This document shows, in pieces, positions 15,050-24,538 of a stretch of DNA of 64,000 nt. The stretch is from contig NZ_BNBR01000007.1 in assembly GCF_014656055.1 (NCBI RefSeq), positions 62,001 through 126,000 of the forward strand, read 5' to 3'. The notes below the pieces were generated by a model. That model worked only from the letters and a program-made list of their open reading frames with translations. It was not told where the DNA came from and did not search any database. The position numbers and the translations under genes were made by a program. The first letter of the stretch is position 1; each line of letters begins with the position of its first letter. Source of the stretch: Streptomyces griseosporeus (GTDB lineage Bacteria > Actinomycetota > Actinomycetes > Streptomycetales > Streptomycetaceae).

Positions 15050-15430
15050 GTGAGCCTGAAGATCGACATCGATGAGGGCGCCTCGGCCGCGCCGCCGTTC
15101 GAGCAGGTGCGGGCGCAGATCTCCGAGCAGGCCCGCTCGGGCGCGCTGCCCGTGGGCTACCGGCTGCCCACCGTGCGCGGGCTGGCCGAGTCGCTGGGGC
15201 TGGCGGCCAACACCGTCGCCAAGGCCTACCGGGCGCTGGAGGCCGACGGCGTGATCGAGACGCGCGGACGCCACGGCACCTACGTGGCCGCCGCCGGATC
15301 GGCCGCGGAGCGGGAGCTGGCCGCGGCGGCGCAGGCGTACGCCGAGCGGGCCCGCCGGCTCGGCTTCCCGCAGGAGGCGGCCCTGGTCGCCGTACGGGAC
15401 GCCCTGCGGGCGGCTCACGGGGAGGGCTGA
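15050..15430 (+). CDS. GntR family transcriptional regulator (YtrA-like, short)
   Basis: 126 aa. PPFEQVRAQISEQARSGALP, then GYRLPTVRGLAESLGLAANT and VAKAYRALEADGVIETRGRH, form a complete GntR winged helix (residues about 12-85). The C-terminal part is only about 40 residues, predicted helical, too short for an effector-binding UTRA or FCD domain, which places it with YtrA-type regulators that usually control ABC transporters. GTG 15050 begins the family-typical SLKIDIDEG. Divergent from the acetyltransferase gene (71 bp) and convergent with the DUF72 gene, overlapping it by 16 bp. Confidence 0.88.
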   Translation: MSLKIDIDEGASAAPPFEQVRAQISEQARSGALPVGYRLPTVRGLAESLGLAANTVAKAYRALEADGVIETRGRHGTYVAAAGSAAERELAAAAQAYAERARRLGFPQEAALVAVRDALRAAHGEG

Positions 15431-16206
15431 GCGGGGTCCGGCGTCCGCAGGTCCGCGGTGGTACGGGTGACCGTCAGCCCCGCCCGGCGCGCCGCCCGCG
15501 CGAACGTGCCCGCGTCCGCCGGCGCCGCCGCGTTCGGGTCGTTGTTGAAGTAGGCGTACACGTCCTCGGCGTCCGTGAACGCCGTGGCGACGCGGTCCAC
15601 CCATGTCTCCAGCGCCCGGCGGCCGTAGTGCGGCCAGGGCGTGGCACGCCCCTGGTGGAAGCGGACGTAGCCCCACCCGGCGGTGCGCCACAGCGGCGTC
15701 ACCGGGCGGGACAGCACGTCCGCCCAGCACAGGGCCGCGCCCCGGGCCGTCAGCACCTCGCGCACCTCGGGGGTCCACCACGAGTCGTGCCGCGGCTCCA
15801 CCGCGATGCGCACCCCGGACGGGAAGCAGGCCAGGCACGCGTCCAGCAGTCCCGGGTCCGCGCGCAGCGTCGGCGGCAGTTGCAGCAGCACCGGGCCCAG
15901 CCGGTCGCCGAGGCCCGCCGCGTGGCTCATCAGGCGGTGCACCGGCTCCTCGGGGTCCTTCAGCCGCTTGATGTGGCTGAGGTAGCGGCTCGCCTTGACC
16001 GCGACGACGAAGTCCCCCGGCACCCGCTCCCGCCACGCCTCGAAGGTCTCCCGGGACGGCAGCCGGTAGAAGGCGTTGTTGATCTCCACGGTGGCGAACC
16101 GGGCGGTGTACTCCTCCAGCCACCGGCGCACCGGCACGTCGGCCGGGTACAGGGCGCCCTTCCAGTCCTTGTACTGCCAGCCCGACGTGCCGACGAACAG
16201 GGTCAT
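15415..16206 (-). CDS. DUF72 domain-containing protein
   Basis: 263 aa. Starts FVGTSGWQYKDWKGALYP, continues with FATVEINNAFYRLPS, PGDFVVAVKASRYLSHIKRL, GPVLLQLPP, and ends with DVYAYFNNDPNAAAPADA; these are the diagnostic blocks of the DUF72 (YecE-like) TIM-barrel family. Biochemical role of the family is not established. The 3' end overlaps the convergent GntR gene by 16 bp. Start ATG at 16206. Confidence 0.88.
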   Translation of the reverse strand: MTLFVGTSGWQYKDWKGALYPADVPVRRWLEEYTARFATVEINNAFYRLPSRETFEAWRERVPGDFVVAVKASRYLSHIKRLKDPEEPVHRLMSHAAGLGDRLGPVLLQLPPTLRADPGLLDACLACFPSGVRIAVEPRHDSWWTPEVREVLTARGAALCWADVLSRPVTPLWRTAGWGYVRFHQGRATPWPHYGRRALETWVDRVATAFTDAEDVYAYFNNDPNAAAPADAGTFARAARRAGLTVTRTTADLRTPDPAQPSP

Positions 16207-16221
16207 ACCCCCATCAAAGCA

Positions 16222-17316
16222 TCACAGGTACAGCCCCGCGTCCGCCCCGCCCCGCGGCTCCGGCAGCGCCGCCGGTGACGTGCCACGCCGCAGCGCGTAC
16301 AGCTCCGCCAGCGTCGCCCCGTCCCGGCCGACGCCCTCCTCGGTGCCGAGCCAGCTCACCGCCTCCGCGCGGGTGAGCTTGCCGACCTCGATCCGGGCCA
16401 GACAGCGGCCCGGCCGGACCACGGCCGGGTGCAGCCGCTCCAGGTCCTCGTTGGTCGTCACCCCCACCAGGACGTTGCGGCCCTGGCCGAGCAGCCCGTC
16501 GGTCAGGTTCAGCAGCCGGGACAGCGCCTGCCCCGCGGTGTGCTTGGCCTCGCCGCGGATCAGCTCGTCGCAGTCCTCCAGGAGCAGCAGCCGCCAGCGG
16601 CCCTTGCCCGCCGCGTCCTCCTCGCCGATCGCGATGTCCATCAGATAGCCGACGTCGGAGAAGAGCCGCTCCGGGTCGAGCACGCAGTCCACCTGGCACC
16701 AGTCCCGCCAGGAACGGGCCAGGGTGCGCAGCGCGGACGTCTTGCCCGTGCCGGGCGGGCCGTGCAGCAGGAGCAGCCGGCCGGCGATGTCCTCCGGGGT
16801 GGTCTTCATCAGCCGGTCCATCGCCTCGGCCACCGGCGCGGTGTAGTTGGGCCGCACCTCCTCCCAGGTGCCCGCGGAGATCTGCCGGGTGGTGCGGTGC
16901 GGGCCGCGGCGCGGGGAGACGTACCAGAAGCCCATCGTCACGTTCTCCGGCTGCGGTTCGGGCTCGTCCGCCGCGCCGTCCGTGGCCTCGTCGAGGATCT
17001 GCTTCGCCAGTTCCGCCGTGGTCGCGGTGACCGTCACGTCGGCGCCGCGGTTCCACCGGGAGACCAGCAGCGTCCAGCCGTCGCCCTCGGCGAGCGTGGC
17101 GCTGCGGTCGTCGTCGCGGGCGACCCGCAGCACCCGCGCGCCGGACGGCAGCAGGGTGGCGGCGGAGCGGACACGGTCGATGTTCACCGCGTGCGAGTAC
17201 GGCTGCTCGCCCGTCGCGAAGCGGCCGAGGAACAGCGCGTCGACGACGTCGGAGGGGGAGTCGGAGTCGTCGACGGTGAGCCGGATCGGCAGGGCGTCGT
17301 GCGGGTGCGCAGGCAT
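16222..17316 (-). CDS. AAA-type ATPase with N-terminal DUF5925-like domain
   Basis: 364 aa from ATG 17316 (MPAHPHDALPIRLTVDD); an alternative ATG at 17334 adds six residues and neither has a clear ribosome-binding site. The first 150 residues form a domain I associate with DUF5925, followed by an AAA module: LLLLHGPPGTGKTSALRTL (Walker A), RLLLLEDCDELI (Walker B with DCDE), TNEDLERLHPAVVRPGRC (sensor 1 and Arg finger region). It ends just 15 bp before the DUF72 start region. Likely a cytoplasmic remodelling ATPase; partner unknown. Confidence 0.8.
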   Translation of the reverse strand: MPAHPHDALPIRLTVDDSDSPSDVVDALFLGRFATGEQPYSHAVNIDRVRSAATLLPSGARVLRVARDDDRSATLAEGDGWTLLVSRWNRGADVTVTATTAELAKQILDEATDGAADEPEPQPENVTMGFWYVSPRRGPHRTTRQISAGTWEEVRPNYTAPVAEAMDRLMKTTPEDIAGRLLLLHGPPGTGKTSALRTLARSWRDWCQVDCVLDPERLFSDVGYLMDIAIGEEDAAGKGRWRLLLLEDCDELIRGEAKHTAGQALSRLLNLTDGLLGQGRNVLVGVTTNEDLERLHPAVVRPGRCLARIEVGKLTRAEAVSWLGTEEGVGRDGATLAELYALRRGTSPAALPEPRGGADAGLYL

Positions 17317-17462
17317 GCCGCCATGATCGGGCACGCGGCGGGCGCGTGCACCCGGTTTCCCGCGCTGTGTGCCCCCGTGTCGGATCCCGCCCGCCCTGTT
17401 ACAAGCCCGTGCATCTGCGACATCTGCCCCGGGCCCCCCGCCCGCCGTTACTGTTGCCCTCG

Positions 17463-18887
17463 ATGGGACGTCATGGGTGGGACTCGGGGGCGTGGCGGTG
17501 GCGGTTCACCGCGCTGCTCGGCGTGGGTGTGGCCGTACTGGCCCTGGTGGTGACCCTGGTCAACACACTTCCCGGCGGCGGGAGCACCGCCGGCACCACA
17601 CCGGACGGGGCCAAGGTGCACGGCACGCCCGCCCGGCCCGCCGAGCGGCCGAGGCCCGAGGTCGGCTGGGGCCTCACCCACACCCAGTTCAGCGCCGACG
17701 AGGGCACGGCCGAGGCCGTCCGGCGCGTCGAGGACATGCTCGGCGGCCGGCCGCTGCCGCAGAACCAGGCGATCATGGGCTGGGGCGCCGACAACCCCGA
17801 ACCCGTCAAGGGCCGTTACGACTTCGCGGCGCTCGACCGCCGCATCGACTTCGTCCGCGCCTCCCACGGCACCCCCGTGATCACGCTGTGCTGCTCCCCG
17901 GACTGGATGAAGGGCGGCAGGGCCGGCGCCGACAACACCGACTGGACCCAGTCCGCGCTGGAGACCGCGCCACGGCCCGAGCACTACGCCGACTTCGCCG
18001 CGCTCGCCGCGACCGTCGCCCGGCGCTACCCGGACGTCCGGCACTTCGTCGTCTGGAACGAGTTCAAGGGCTTCTGGAACGACGCCCAGGGCCGCTGGGA
18101 TTACGAGGGCTACACCCGGATGTACAACCTCGTCTACCGGGCCCTGAAGAAGGTGAACCCGGACATCCAGGTCGGCGGCCCCTATCTCGTCATGGACAGC
18201 CTCGACCCGCGCTCGGCCGACGCGTCCAGGACCTTCACCGGCCCCTGGGGCGCCATGGACCAGCGGGTGCTGGACGCCTTCACGTACTGGAACCGCAACA
18301 AGGCGGGCGCCGACTTCGTCGTCGTGGACGGCTCCAGCTACACCAACGACGACGAGCTGCTGCCCGACGAGTTCGCCGCCACCGACAAGTTCACCGCCGT
18401 CGGCAGGTGGGTGCGGCAGCAGACCGGCGGGCTGCCCCTGTGGTGGGCCGAGTACTACGTCGAGCCCGCCGACGCGAACGACGAACGCAAGGGCTGGTCG
18501 GAGGCGCGCCGGGTCGCCGTGCAGGCCGCCGGGATGATCGCCCTCGCCAAGGGCGGCGCCACGAGCGGCTTCTACTGGAACCCGGAGAAGGAGCAGGGCA
18601 CCGCGTGCGCGGGCTGCCTGTGGACGCCCACCGACCGGGCCTCGGGCGGGCGCAGGCTCCCCATGTACGACCTGGTCTCCCGGTTCTCCGAGGCCTTCGC
18701 GCCGGGCACCCGGCAGCGGACAGTACCGGTCGCCCCCGACGACGTGCCCAACGTGCGCGTCCTCGCGAGCGACCGGACCGTCCTCGTGGTCAACACCCTC
18801 GGCCGCCCGATCAGCGCACAGGTCGACGGACAACGCTTCGACATGCAGGCCTACGAGGTGAAGTGGCTCACCCGGAGCGCCGGGTGA
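17463..18887 (+). CDS. Membrane-anchored GH39-like glycoside hydrolase
   Basis: 474 aa. A single N-terminal membrane helix (FTALLGVGVAVLALVVTLVN, residues about 15-35) without a clear cleavage site, then a clan GH-A barrel. HFVVWNEFKGFWND contains the Asn-Glu pair of the acid/base; GLPLWWAEYYVEP supplies the likely nucleophile Glu. The C-terminus has a small beta domain. Family GH39/GH5-like enzymes cleave beta-linked polysaccharides. The gene faces the exopolysaccharide operon and ends 36 bp from it, so a role in trimming or releasing that polymer is a reasonable inference. Start ATG 17463 gives a normal membrane anchor; upstream codons overlap the divergent promoter. Confidence 0.8.
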   Translation: MGRHGWDSGAWRWRFTALLGVGVAVLALVVTLVNTLPGGGSTAGTTPDGAKVHGTPARPAERPRPEVGWGLTHTQFSADEGTAEAVRRVEDMLGGRPLPQNQAIMGWGADNPEPVKGRYDFAALDRRIDFVRASHGTPVITLCCSPDWMKGGRAGADNTDWTQSALETAPRPEHYADFAALAATVARRYPDVRHFVVWNEFKGFWNDAQGRWDYEGYTRMYNLVYRALKKVNPDIQVGGPYLVMDSLDPRSADASRTFTGPWGAMDQRVLDAFTYWNRNKAGADFVVVDGSSYTNDDELLPDEFAATDKFTAVGRWVRQQTGGLPLWWAEYYVEPADANDERKGWSEARRVAVQAAGMIALAKGGATSGFYWNPEKEQGTACAGCLWTPTDRASGGRRLPMYDLVSRFSEAFAPGTRQRTVPVAPDDVPNVRVLASDRTVLVVNTLGRPISAQVDGQRFDMQAYEVKWLTRSAG

Positions 18888-18890
18888 GCC
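18865..18890. terminator. Hairpin containing the GH39-like gene stop codon
   Basis: GGCTCACCCGG and CCGGGTGAGCC are perfect 11-bp arms with a 4-nt loop; the TGA stop (18885-18887) is within the right arm. The ten bases CGGGTGAGCC are repeated at 18901-18910. Probably terminates both converging genes. Confidence 0.7.
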
Positions 18891-18923
18891 CCCGCCCGTC
18901 CGGGTGAGCCCGTCCGTCCCGCC

Positions 18924-21900
18924 TCACTTCATCGTCAGGAACCGCTGCACCAGCGCCGCGAACACCACCGCCAGCAGCGGCAGCGCGAACCAGAACGTGC
19001 CCTGCAGCCAGCGCAGCTGCCGCACGCTCGGCCGCACCGCGACCCGCACCACCTCGCGCGCGGTGAGCAGCAGGATCAGCGCGACGGCCGCGAGACCGCC
19101 GACCACCGACCACGGCGTCCACGTCACCTGCGGGCCGATCGGACCGGGATCGGCCTTCGCCACCCTGCCCTCCGGCTGCTGCTTCAGCGCGTACATCGTC
19201 ACGTCCGCGTTGGCAAGGACCCGGGTCAGCTCCGGCCGCCGGTCCAGGTTGCGCACCAGCCGCGGCTCCCACGTGGCCGAGTAGCCCACGTCCAGCTGGA
19301 GATAGACGACCTGACTGCGGTTGACCATCAGATACGAGTTCGGGCCCGCGTCCTTCAACGCCTTGACCAGCCCGGACACCAGCACCGGATCGCTCGGCGC
19401 GAGCGTCGGCACGTACTGCACCTTCTCCATGTCCCGGGCGCCCCACGGCATCGCCGGCGTCACGTTGGTGTACGTGTCGTTGCTCAGCCACAGCAGGCGC
19501 ACGGTCGGGTCGTCGTGCGCGTACACGTACTCCATGGCGGCGACCTCGCCGGGCCGGATCCGCTCGAACGGCTCGTTGCCCCAGCGGGCCACCAGGAAGC
19601 CGCCGATCAGCAGCAGACCGGCCAGCAGCGCGGCCAGCGGAGCGAGGCTGACCCGGTCCTTCTCGCGTTCCTCCACGGTGACGCCGGTGCGCGGGAACAG
19701 CGCGAGACCGGCGAGCAGCGCGGCGCCGGGCAGCGCGAACATGAACACGCGCAGCGCCATCTCACCGCCGTACGACTGCATGCCGAAGCCCAGGAACGGC
19801 ACGAAGGTGAGCACCAGCAGCGACCGCTCCCGGTACTTGTGCTCGCGCCGCCGCCACCAGCCCCAGCAGGCGAACGCCATCACCCCGCCGGCCAGCGCCA
19901 CGCGCGTGTACAGCACCAGCTTGTGCGTGGAGCTGCCGCCCTCGATACGGCCGGACACCGACGAGGAGACATTGCTGCCGACGCCGCCGACCCCGCCGAA
20001 CAGCTCGTCGAAGTGGCCCGACCAGTACGGCTCGGCCATGAACCCGACCCACACCGCGACCAGCACCGCGAACAGCAGCGGCAGCCCGCGCAGTTCGGAC
20101 TTGCCGAGGACGACGAGCGCCGCGAGGACGCCCAGCATCACGAACGGGGTGAGCTGGTGGGCGGGCACGCTCGCCGCGTACAGGCCGATCACCACCGCGA
20201 GCAGCACGGCCCGCTGCCGCCGGTCCGTCGGCTCGACCTCCGCCTCGCCGGGCCGCCATCTGCCCCACAGCACGCGCGGCGGGCGGAACCAGACCAGCAG
20301 GATCGCCACGAACATCAGGTACAGCAGATAGGTGAAGCCCTGCGGGGAGAAGTAGTCCTGGCCGACCCAGCCGCCCAGCACGAACACCCAGACGCCGGTC
20401 CACTTCGCCCGCCAGCTCGCCCGCATCGACCGCACCAGCAGGAACATCGGCACGAGGTAGCAGAGCTGGATCGCCGTCGGCCACCAGCGGATGACCTCCG
20501 TGTAGTCGGAGACCCCGCACGCCTTCAGCACGAACGCGGCGACCGCGAAGAACCCCGGCCAGCTCCAGCGCGCGTCCAGGTCCGGCACGGCGGACCCGGT
20601 GCGGTCGATGTAGTCGAGGAAGCCCAGATGCTGCCAGGCCGTCGCGAACCGCGGCTCCGCCTCCAGCACCGCGGGCAGCGCGTGCAGCGAGACCACGGTC
20701 GCGAGCAGCGTCACCAGCAGCAGCGCCCGGTGCTCCCGGCCGAGCCACAGCAGCGAGGCGAACACCACCGCCAGCAGCGCCGCCCCGGCCAGCGTCGGCA
20801 GCGGCAGCACCTCGACCAGCCCGAGCCCGCCCATGCCGTCCAGGTCGGCCTCGCCGAGCCGCAGCGCCGGCACCCAGTACAGCAGCAGTGCCGCCGTCAG
20901 CAGACAGCCGAGGATGAGACCGGCACGGGTGGGCAGCCACCGCGAGCGCGCCGGCCCGTCCGGCACCTGCTCCGGCGGCTGTTCCGGCCGTACCGGCTCC
21001 GCCTCCTCGCGTACGGCGGTCTCTCCTGCGGCGGTCTCTCCTGCGGCGCCCTCCCGTACGACGGCCGGGTCCGTGGCGTGGTCGCCGAAACCGGCGTCGA
21101 ACACCTCCTCGAACGGGGCGTCCACCTCCGGTTCCCGCTCCTCGACCGGCAGTCCCAGCTCCACCACCGCGGGTGTCCCGAGTGGCGGTGTGCCGGGCCC
21201 GGGGCGGACGTCCGGGCGGCGTTCCTGGTGGTCGAAGTCGAGGTGCATGCCGAGCGCGAGGGTGTCCTTGTCCAGCGCCCAGGTGGGCCGCCGCCGCACA
21301 CCGGCCGGCTCGGCGGGCGTTCCCAGGTCGGCGAGGTCCCCGTCCGGCGCGGTGTCCTCGACGACGTCCGCCGGAGCCGACCTGACCGTCCGGTACAGCC
21401 TGGGCGCGGCGATCGCGACGATCACCGCGAGCGAGGAGATCTCGGCGACGCCCGCGCCGGTCAGCCCCATGCGGGGCAGGAGCAGCAGCGTCAGCGAGAG
21501 CACCAGCACGCACAGCAGGCCCTGCAGCCAGGCCAGTCCGGCGGTGCGGCTCTGCGCGCGCAGCACCGAGAAGTACGTCTCCATCACGACCCGCAGCACC
21601 GCGCCGACCGCGAACCAGCGCAGCAGCGGCGTCGCCGCGTCCGCGTACCCCGGCCCGAACACGCCGAGGATCCAGGGCGCGCCGACGAACAGCGTCCCGG
21701 CCACCGGCAGCATGATCCGGGCCATCCGCTTCAGCGCGGCCCGGGTGTTGGCGGCGAGCCGCCCCGGGTCGTGCGAGCCCTCGACGGTGAGCGAGGCGCC
21801 CATGTTGATGGCGAGCAGGTTGCATGTGCCGCCGATGGTGGTGGTGATGTAGAAGTACGCGTTGTCCTCGGAGCTGACCTGCGCCGCGATGATGACCGGG

Positions 21901-22721
21901 ACCAGATACACCACGGCCAGCGAGAACAGCGAACCGGTGTAGTCCCCGGCGAGGAACCGCCCGGTCTCACGCAGCGTCGGCGGCCGGGTGCGCCCCTCGG
22001 TCGCCGCCACGTGCCGCGGCACCAGCCGGCGGAAGACCAGCCAGCCCAGCGGCAGCACCGAGAAGGCGATCGCCGCGACCCAGGAGACGAACACGCCGGA
22101 CGTCGGGATCGCCACCGCGAACGCCACCAGCAGCGCCAGCTTCACCGCCGAGAACACGGTGTTGCCGACCGGCACCCACAGCGCGCTGCGCAGCCCGGTC
22201 AGCACCCCGTCCTGGAGGGTGAGCAGGTTCCACGCGATCACGGCGACGACGAAGCCCAGCCCGTTGAGCGGACCGTGCAGGAAGCGGTACGACGGCCCCC
22301 ACGCGTCCAGCGTCAGCAGGAACACCGCCGCGGCCACCGCCACCACCAGCGAACTGCCCGCGTAGGTGCGGAAGATGAACCGCCCGGTGGTGCGGCCGGC
22401 GACCGGGATGAACCGGGCCAGGGCACCCGTCAGCGTCACCGCGGTCAGCCCCGCGAGGAGCTTCATCGCGGCGATCGCGGCGGAGCCCTGGCCGACCGCC
22501 GACTCGTCGTAGTACCGGGCGGCGGCCAGCCAGAAGCCGAGGCCGAGCACCGCGGAGATACCGGTGTTGAGCATCAGCGCGTAGGCGTTGCGGAACAGCT
22601 GGCTGCCGCCGCCCGGCGCCCTGCCCCGGCCGGGCAGGCGCAGCAGCCGGCGGCGGCCCGGCGGCCCGCCCCCCTCGGCCGCCGGCGACGCTTCCTGGGC
22701 TGTGGTCGTCGTGTCAGACAC
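18924..22721 (-). CDS. Fused polysaccharide flippase and multi-pass GT-C-like membrane protein
   Basis: 1265 aa. Residues about 40-460 form a 12-14 helix MATE/Wzx-type flippase (NAYALMLNTGISAVLGLGFW at the start, typical for lipopolysaccharide biosynthesis flippases). A charged linker of about 150 residues follows (about 460-610), with ETAAGETAVREE repeats. Residues about 610-1265 form a second set of about 12 helices with large outer loops, including WVGQDYFSPQGFTYLLYLMF and a C-terminal extracytoplasmic domain; this resembles GT-C type transferases but I cannot assign a family. GTG 22721 overlaps the deacetylase stop by 8 bp. The fusion suggests that lipid-linked export and polymerisation or transfer are physically coupled. 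Part of the exopolysaccharide operon. Confidence 0.8.
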   Translation of the reverse strand: MSDTTTTAQEASPAAEGGGPPGRRRLLRLPGRGRAPGGGSQLFRNAYALMLNTGISAVLGLGFWLAAARYYDESAVGQGSAAIAAMKLLAGLTAVTLTGALARFIPVAGRTTGRFIFRTYAGSSLVVAVAAAVFLLTLDAWGPSYRFLHGPLNGLGFVVAVIAWNLLTLQDGVLTGLRSALWVPVGNTVFSAVKLALLVAFAVAIPTSGVFVSWVAAIAFSVLPLGWLVFRRLVPRHVAATEGRTRPPTLRETGRFLAGDYTGSLFSLAVVYLVPVIIAAQVSSEDNAYFYITTTIGGTCNLLAINMGASLTVEGSHDPGRLAANTRAALKRMARIMLPVAGTLFVGAPWILGVFGPGYADAATPLLRWFAVGAVLRVVMETYFSVLRAQSRTAGLAWLQGLLCVLVLSLTLLLLPRMGLTGAGVAEISSLAVIVAIAAPRLYRTVRSAPADVVEDTAPDGDLADLGTPAEPAGVRRRPTWALDKDTLALGMHLDFDHQERRPDVRPGPGTPPLGTPAVVELGLPVEEREPEVDAPFEEVFDAGFGDHATDPAVVREGAAGETAAGETAVREEAEPVRPEQPPEQVPDGPARSRWLPTRAGLILGCLLTAALLLYWVPALRLGEADLDGMGGLGLVEVLPLPTLAGAALLAVVFASLLWLGREHRALLLVTLLATVVSLHALPAVLEAEPRFATAWQHLGFLDYIDRTGSAVPDLDARWSWPGFFAVAAFVLKACGVSDYTEVIRWWPTAIQLCYLVPMFLLVRSMRASWRAKWTGVWVFVLGGWVGQDYFSPQGFTYLLYLMFVAILLVWFRPPRVLWGRWRPGEAEVEPTDRRQRAVLLAVVIGLYAASVPAHQLTPFVMLGVLAALVVLGKSELRGLPLLFAVLVAVWVGFMAEPYWSGHFDELFGGVGGVGSNVSSSVSGRIEGGSSTHKLVLYTRVALAGGVMAFACWGWWRRREHKYRERSLLVLTFVPFLGFGMQSYGGEMALRVFMFALPGAALLAGLALFPRTGVTVEEREKDRVSLAPLAALLAGLLLIGGFLVARWGNEPFERIRPGEVAAMEYVYAHDDPTVRLLWLSNDTYTNVTPAMPWGARDMEKVQYVPTLAPSDPVLVSGLVKALKDAGPNSYLMVNRSQVVYLQLDVGYSATWEPRLVRNLDRRPELTRVLANADVTMYALKQQPEGRVAKADPGPIGPQVTWTPWSVVGGLAAVALILLLTAREVVRVAVRPSVRQLRWLQGTFWFALPLLAVVFAALVQRFLTMK

Positions 22722-23514
22722 GGTCGGGGATGGCCTTCCGGCGGATCTGGCGTGCTCTTCGGACCATCGCGTACCCCTTGGTGAGCACGCGGTCCCGGGC
22801 GAAGGTGCGGGTGATCGCCCGGCCCTCGACGAGCCGGGCGAACTCGTCGATGCCGGTGCCGCGCCGCACGGTGACGCGCCGCAGCGCGTACGGCCCCTGG
22901 CGGCGGTGCGCGAGGGCGTTGCCGACGGCGAGCGCCTGGGCGAACCCGGCGTCGCGCACCGCCTGCCGCACCCGGCGGCTGGAGTAGCCGTAGGGGTAGG
23001 CGAACGACACCGGCAGGGCGCCGAGTTCACCGGCGACGATGTCCCGGCACCGGGTCAGCTCGCGGCGCAGCCGCATGTCGTCGAGCTGGTCCAGCTGGGG
23101 GTGGGTGTGGCTGTGCCCGCCGATCTCGACGCCGGACGCGGCCAGCTCGCGCACCTGGTCCCAGTCGAGCATGGTGTCCAGGGCGCCGCCGGTGTCGTGC
23201 GCGCCGCGCAGCCAGCCGGTGGACACGAACAGCGTCGCCGGGAAGCCGTGCTCGGCCAGCACCGGCAGGGCGTGCCGGTGCACGCCCTCGTAGCCGTCGT
23301 CGAAGGTGATCAGCACGGGCCGCTCGGGCAGCGGCGCCCCGGAGCGCCAGCACGCGGCCAGCGTCGCCGTGGTGACCGGGGTCAGGCCCCGGTCGCCGAG
23401 CAGCGCCATCTGCTCGGCGAACGCCTCCGGCGCCACCGACAGGGCGCGGGTGGCGCTGTTCGGGCCGGCGGCGACCGCGTGGTACATCAGGATCGGCACG
23501 GGTGCCTCACTCAT
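22714..23514 (-). CDS. Polysaccharide deacetylase (CE4/NodB homology)
   Basis: 266 aa. PVPILMYHAV at the N-terminus, PVLITFDDGYEG (catalytic base Asp72, metal Asp73), GGHSHTHPQL (metal His134 and His138) and SFAYPYGYSS (motif 3) are the CE4 motifs in correct order. No signal peptide or membrane helix is visible, so it may act in the cytoplasm on lipid-linked or nucleotide sugars, or be exported by another route. Overlaps both neighbours by 8 bp, so it is translated as part of one operon. Likely removes N-acetyl groups from the polymer made here. Confidence 0.9.
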   Translation of the reverse strand: MSEAPVPILMYHAVAAGPNSATRALSVAPEAFAEQMALLGDRGLTPVTTATLAACWRSGAPLPERPVLITFDDGYEGVHRHALPVLAEHGFPATLFVSTGWLRGAHDTGGALDTMLDWDQVRELAASGVEIGGHSHTHPQLDQLDDMRLRRELTRCRDIVAGELGALPVSFAYPYGYSSRRVRQAVRDAGFAQALAVGNALAHRRQGPYALRRVTVRRGTGIDEFARLVEGRAITRTFARDRVLTKGYAMVRRARQIRRKAIPDRV

Positions 23515-24538
23515 CGGCGGCCTCCGCCCTCGCGATCGACGGCACCGAGAAGGCCGTACCGCCCCGGCGCGCCCGCAGGCTCCCGACGACGTACCCGCCC
23601 GCCGCCGCGCACACGCCGGCGACGATGGCGCCCGCGCGGCCCGCGCCGCCAGGCCGGGCCAGCAGTGCGTCGCGCAGGCCGCGCGCGACCCCGGCGGGCA
23701 GCACCCGGGTGGTGTACCGGCGTTCGGACTCCAGGCCCTTGTCCGCGCCGACGCTGCGCGCGACGAGCGCCTTGGACAGGCCCTCGGCGTAGGCGCGGGC
23801 GCGGAAGTAGGCGAAGTGCTCGCGCGCCTTCGGCACCCGGTGGTGGATGACGGCCCGGTCGTCGATGAGCAGGACCGCGTCGGGCCGGGCGCGGGTGAGG
23901 CGGATGCACAGTTCCGTCTCCTCGCAGCCCAGCGGGCGCCGGTCGCCGTCGCGGCCGATGCCGGTGGCGAAGCCGCCCGCCGCGTCGAAGGCGGCGCGGC
24001 GGAAGGAGGCGTTGCCGCCGAGGACGTTGCGCACCCGGACCCGGCCGGGCGGCAGGCCCTTGTAGGTGCAGCCCACCACCCAGTCGAACTCCTCCGGGAA
24101 CCAGTCCGGCCGGCGGCCCGACGCCCACACGGGCACCGTGCGCCCGCCGACGGCCATCACCCGCGGGTCGGCGTACCCCTCGGCGAAGTGCCGGAGCCAG
24201 TCCCGCTCGGCGACGGCGTCGTCGTCGAGGAACGCCACGATCTCGCCGCGGGCGGCGGCGATGCCGGTGTTGCGGCCGGCGGACAGGCCGCGCGGCCCGG
24301 CGTTGGCGAGGACGCGGACGTCCCCGTCCTCCTTGTACTCGCGTGCCAGCCGGTCCTTCAGCGCCGGGTTGTGGTCGACGACCAGCAGCGTCTCCAGGGC
24401 CGGGTACGACTGCGCCCGCACCGAGGAGACCGCCGCGAGGATGTCCGTCCAGCGGTCCTCGGTGTAGACGCAGACGACGACGGACACCCCGAGGGCCGGT
24501 GCCGGGCCGGGACCGGGTGGTGTGCCGGGATCGCTCAA
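23507..24538 (-). CDS. Family 2 glycosyltransferase
   Basis: 343 aa. VSVVVCVYTEDRW begins the GT-A fold; ETLLVVDHNP, GLSAGRNTGIAAARGEIVAF and LDDDAVAE carry the nucleotide-sugar and DxD residues; GCEETELCIRLTRA is the ED motif for acceptor activation. The C-terminal ~60 residues are weakly hydrophobic and may touch the membrane. Starts with TTG at 24536-24538, overlapping the upstream stop (TTGA), so translation is coupled. Belongs to the exopolysaccharide operon; sugar specificity unknown. Confidence 0.88.
   Translation of the reverse strand: MSDPGTPPGPGPAPALGVSVVVCVYTEDRWTDILAAVSSVRAQSYPALETLLVVDHNPALKDRLAREYKEDGDVRVLANAGPRGLSAGRNTGIAAARGEIVAFLDDDAVAERDWLRHFAEGYADPRVMAVGGRTVPVWASGRRPDWFPEEFDWVVGCTYKGLPPGRVRVRNVLGGNASFRRAAFDAAGGFATGIGRDGDRRPLGCEETELCIRLTRARPDAVLLIDDRAVIHHRVPKAREHFAYFRARAYAEGLSKALVARSVGADKGLESERRYTTRVLPAGVARGLRDALLARPGGAGRAGAIVAGVCAAAGGYVVGSLRARRGGTAFSVPSIARAEAADE

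Noticed and set aside
17816-17818. TTA triplet inside the GH39-like gene
   Set aside because: It is out of frame (part of CGT-TAC, Arg-Tyr), so it has no bldA implication. TTA triplets in other genes checked were likewise out of frame, except codon 252 of the monooxygenase.
19515-22784. A 1089-codon open frame on the plus strand, rich in His, Arg and Gln
   Set aside because: It lies antisense to the flippase fusion, has no domain or signal, and its composition is that expected from the complement of a GC-rich membrane protein gene.
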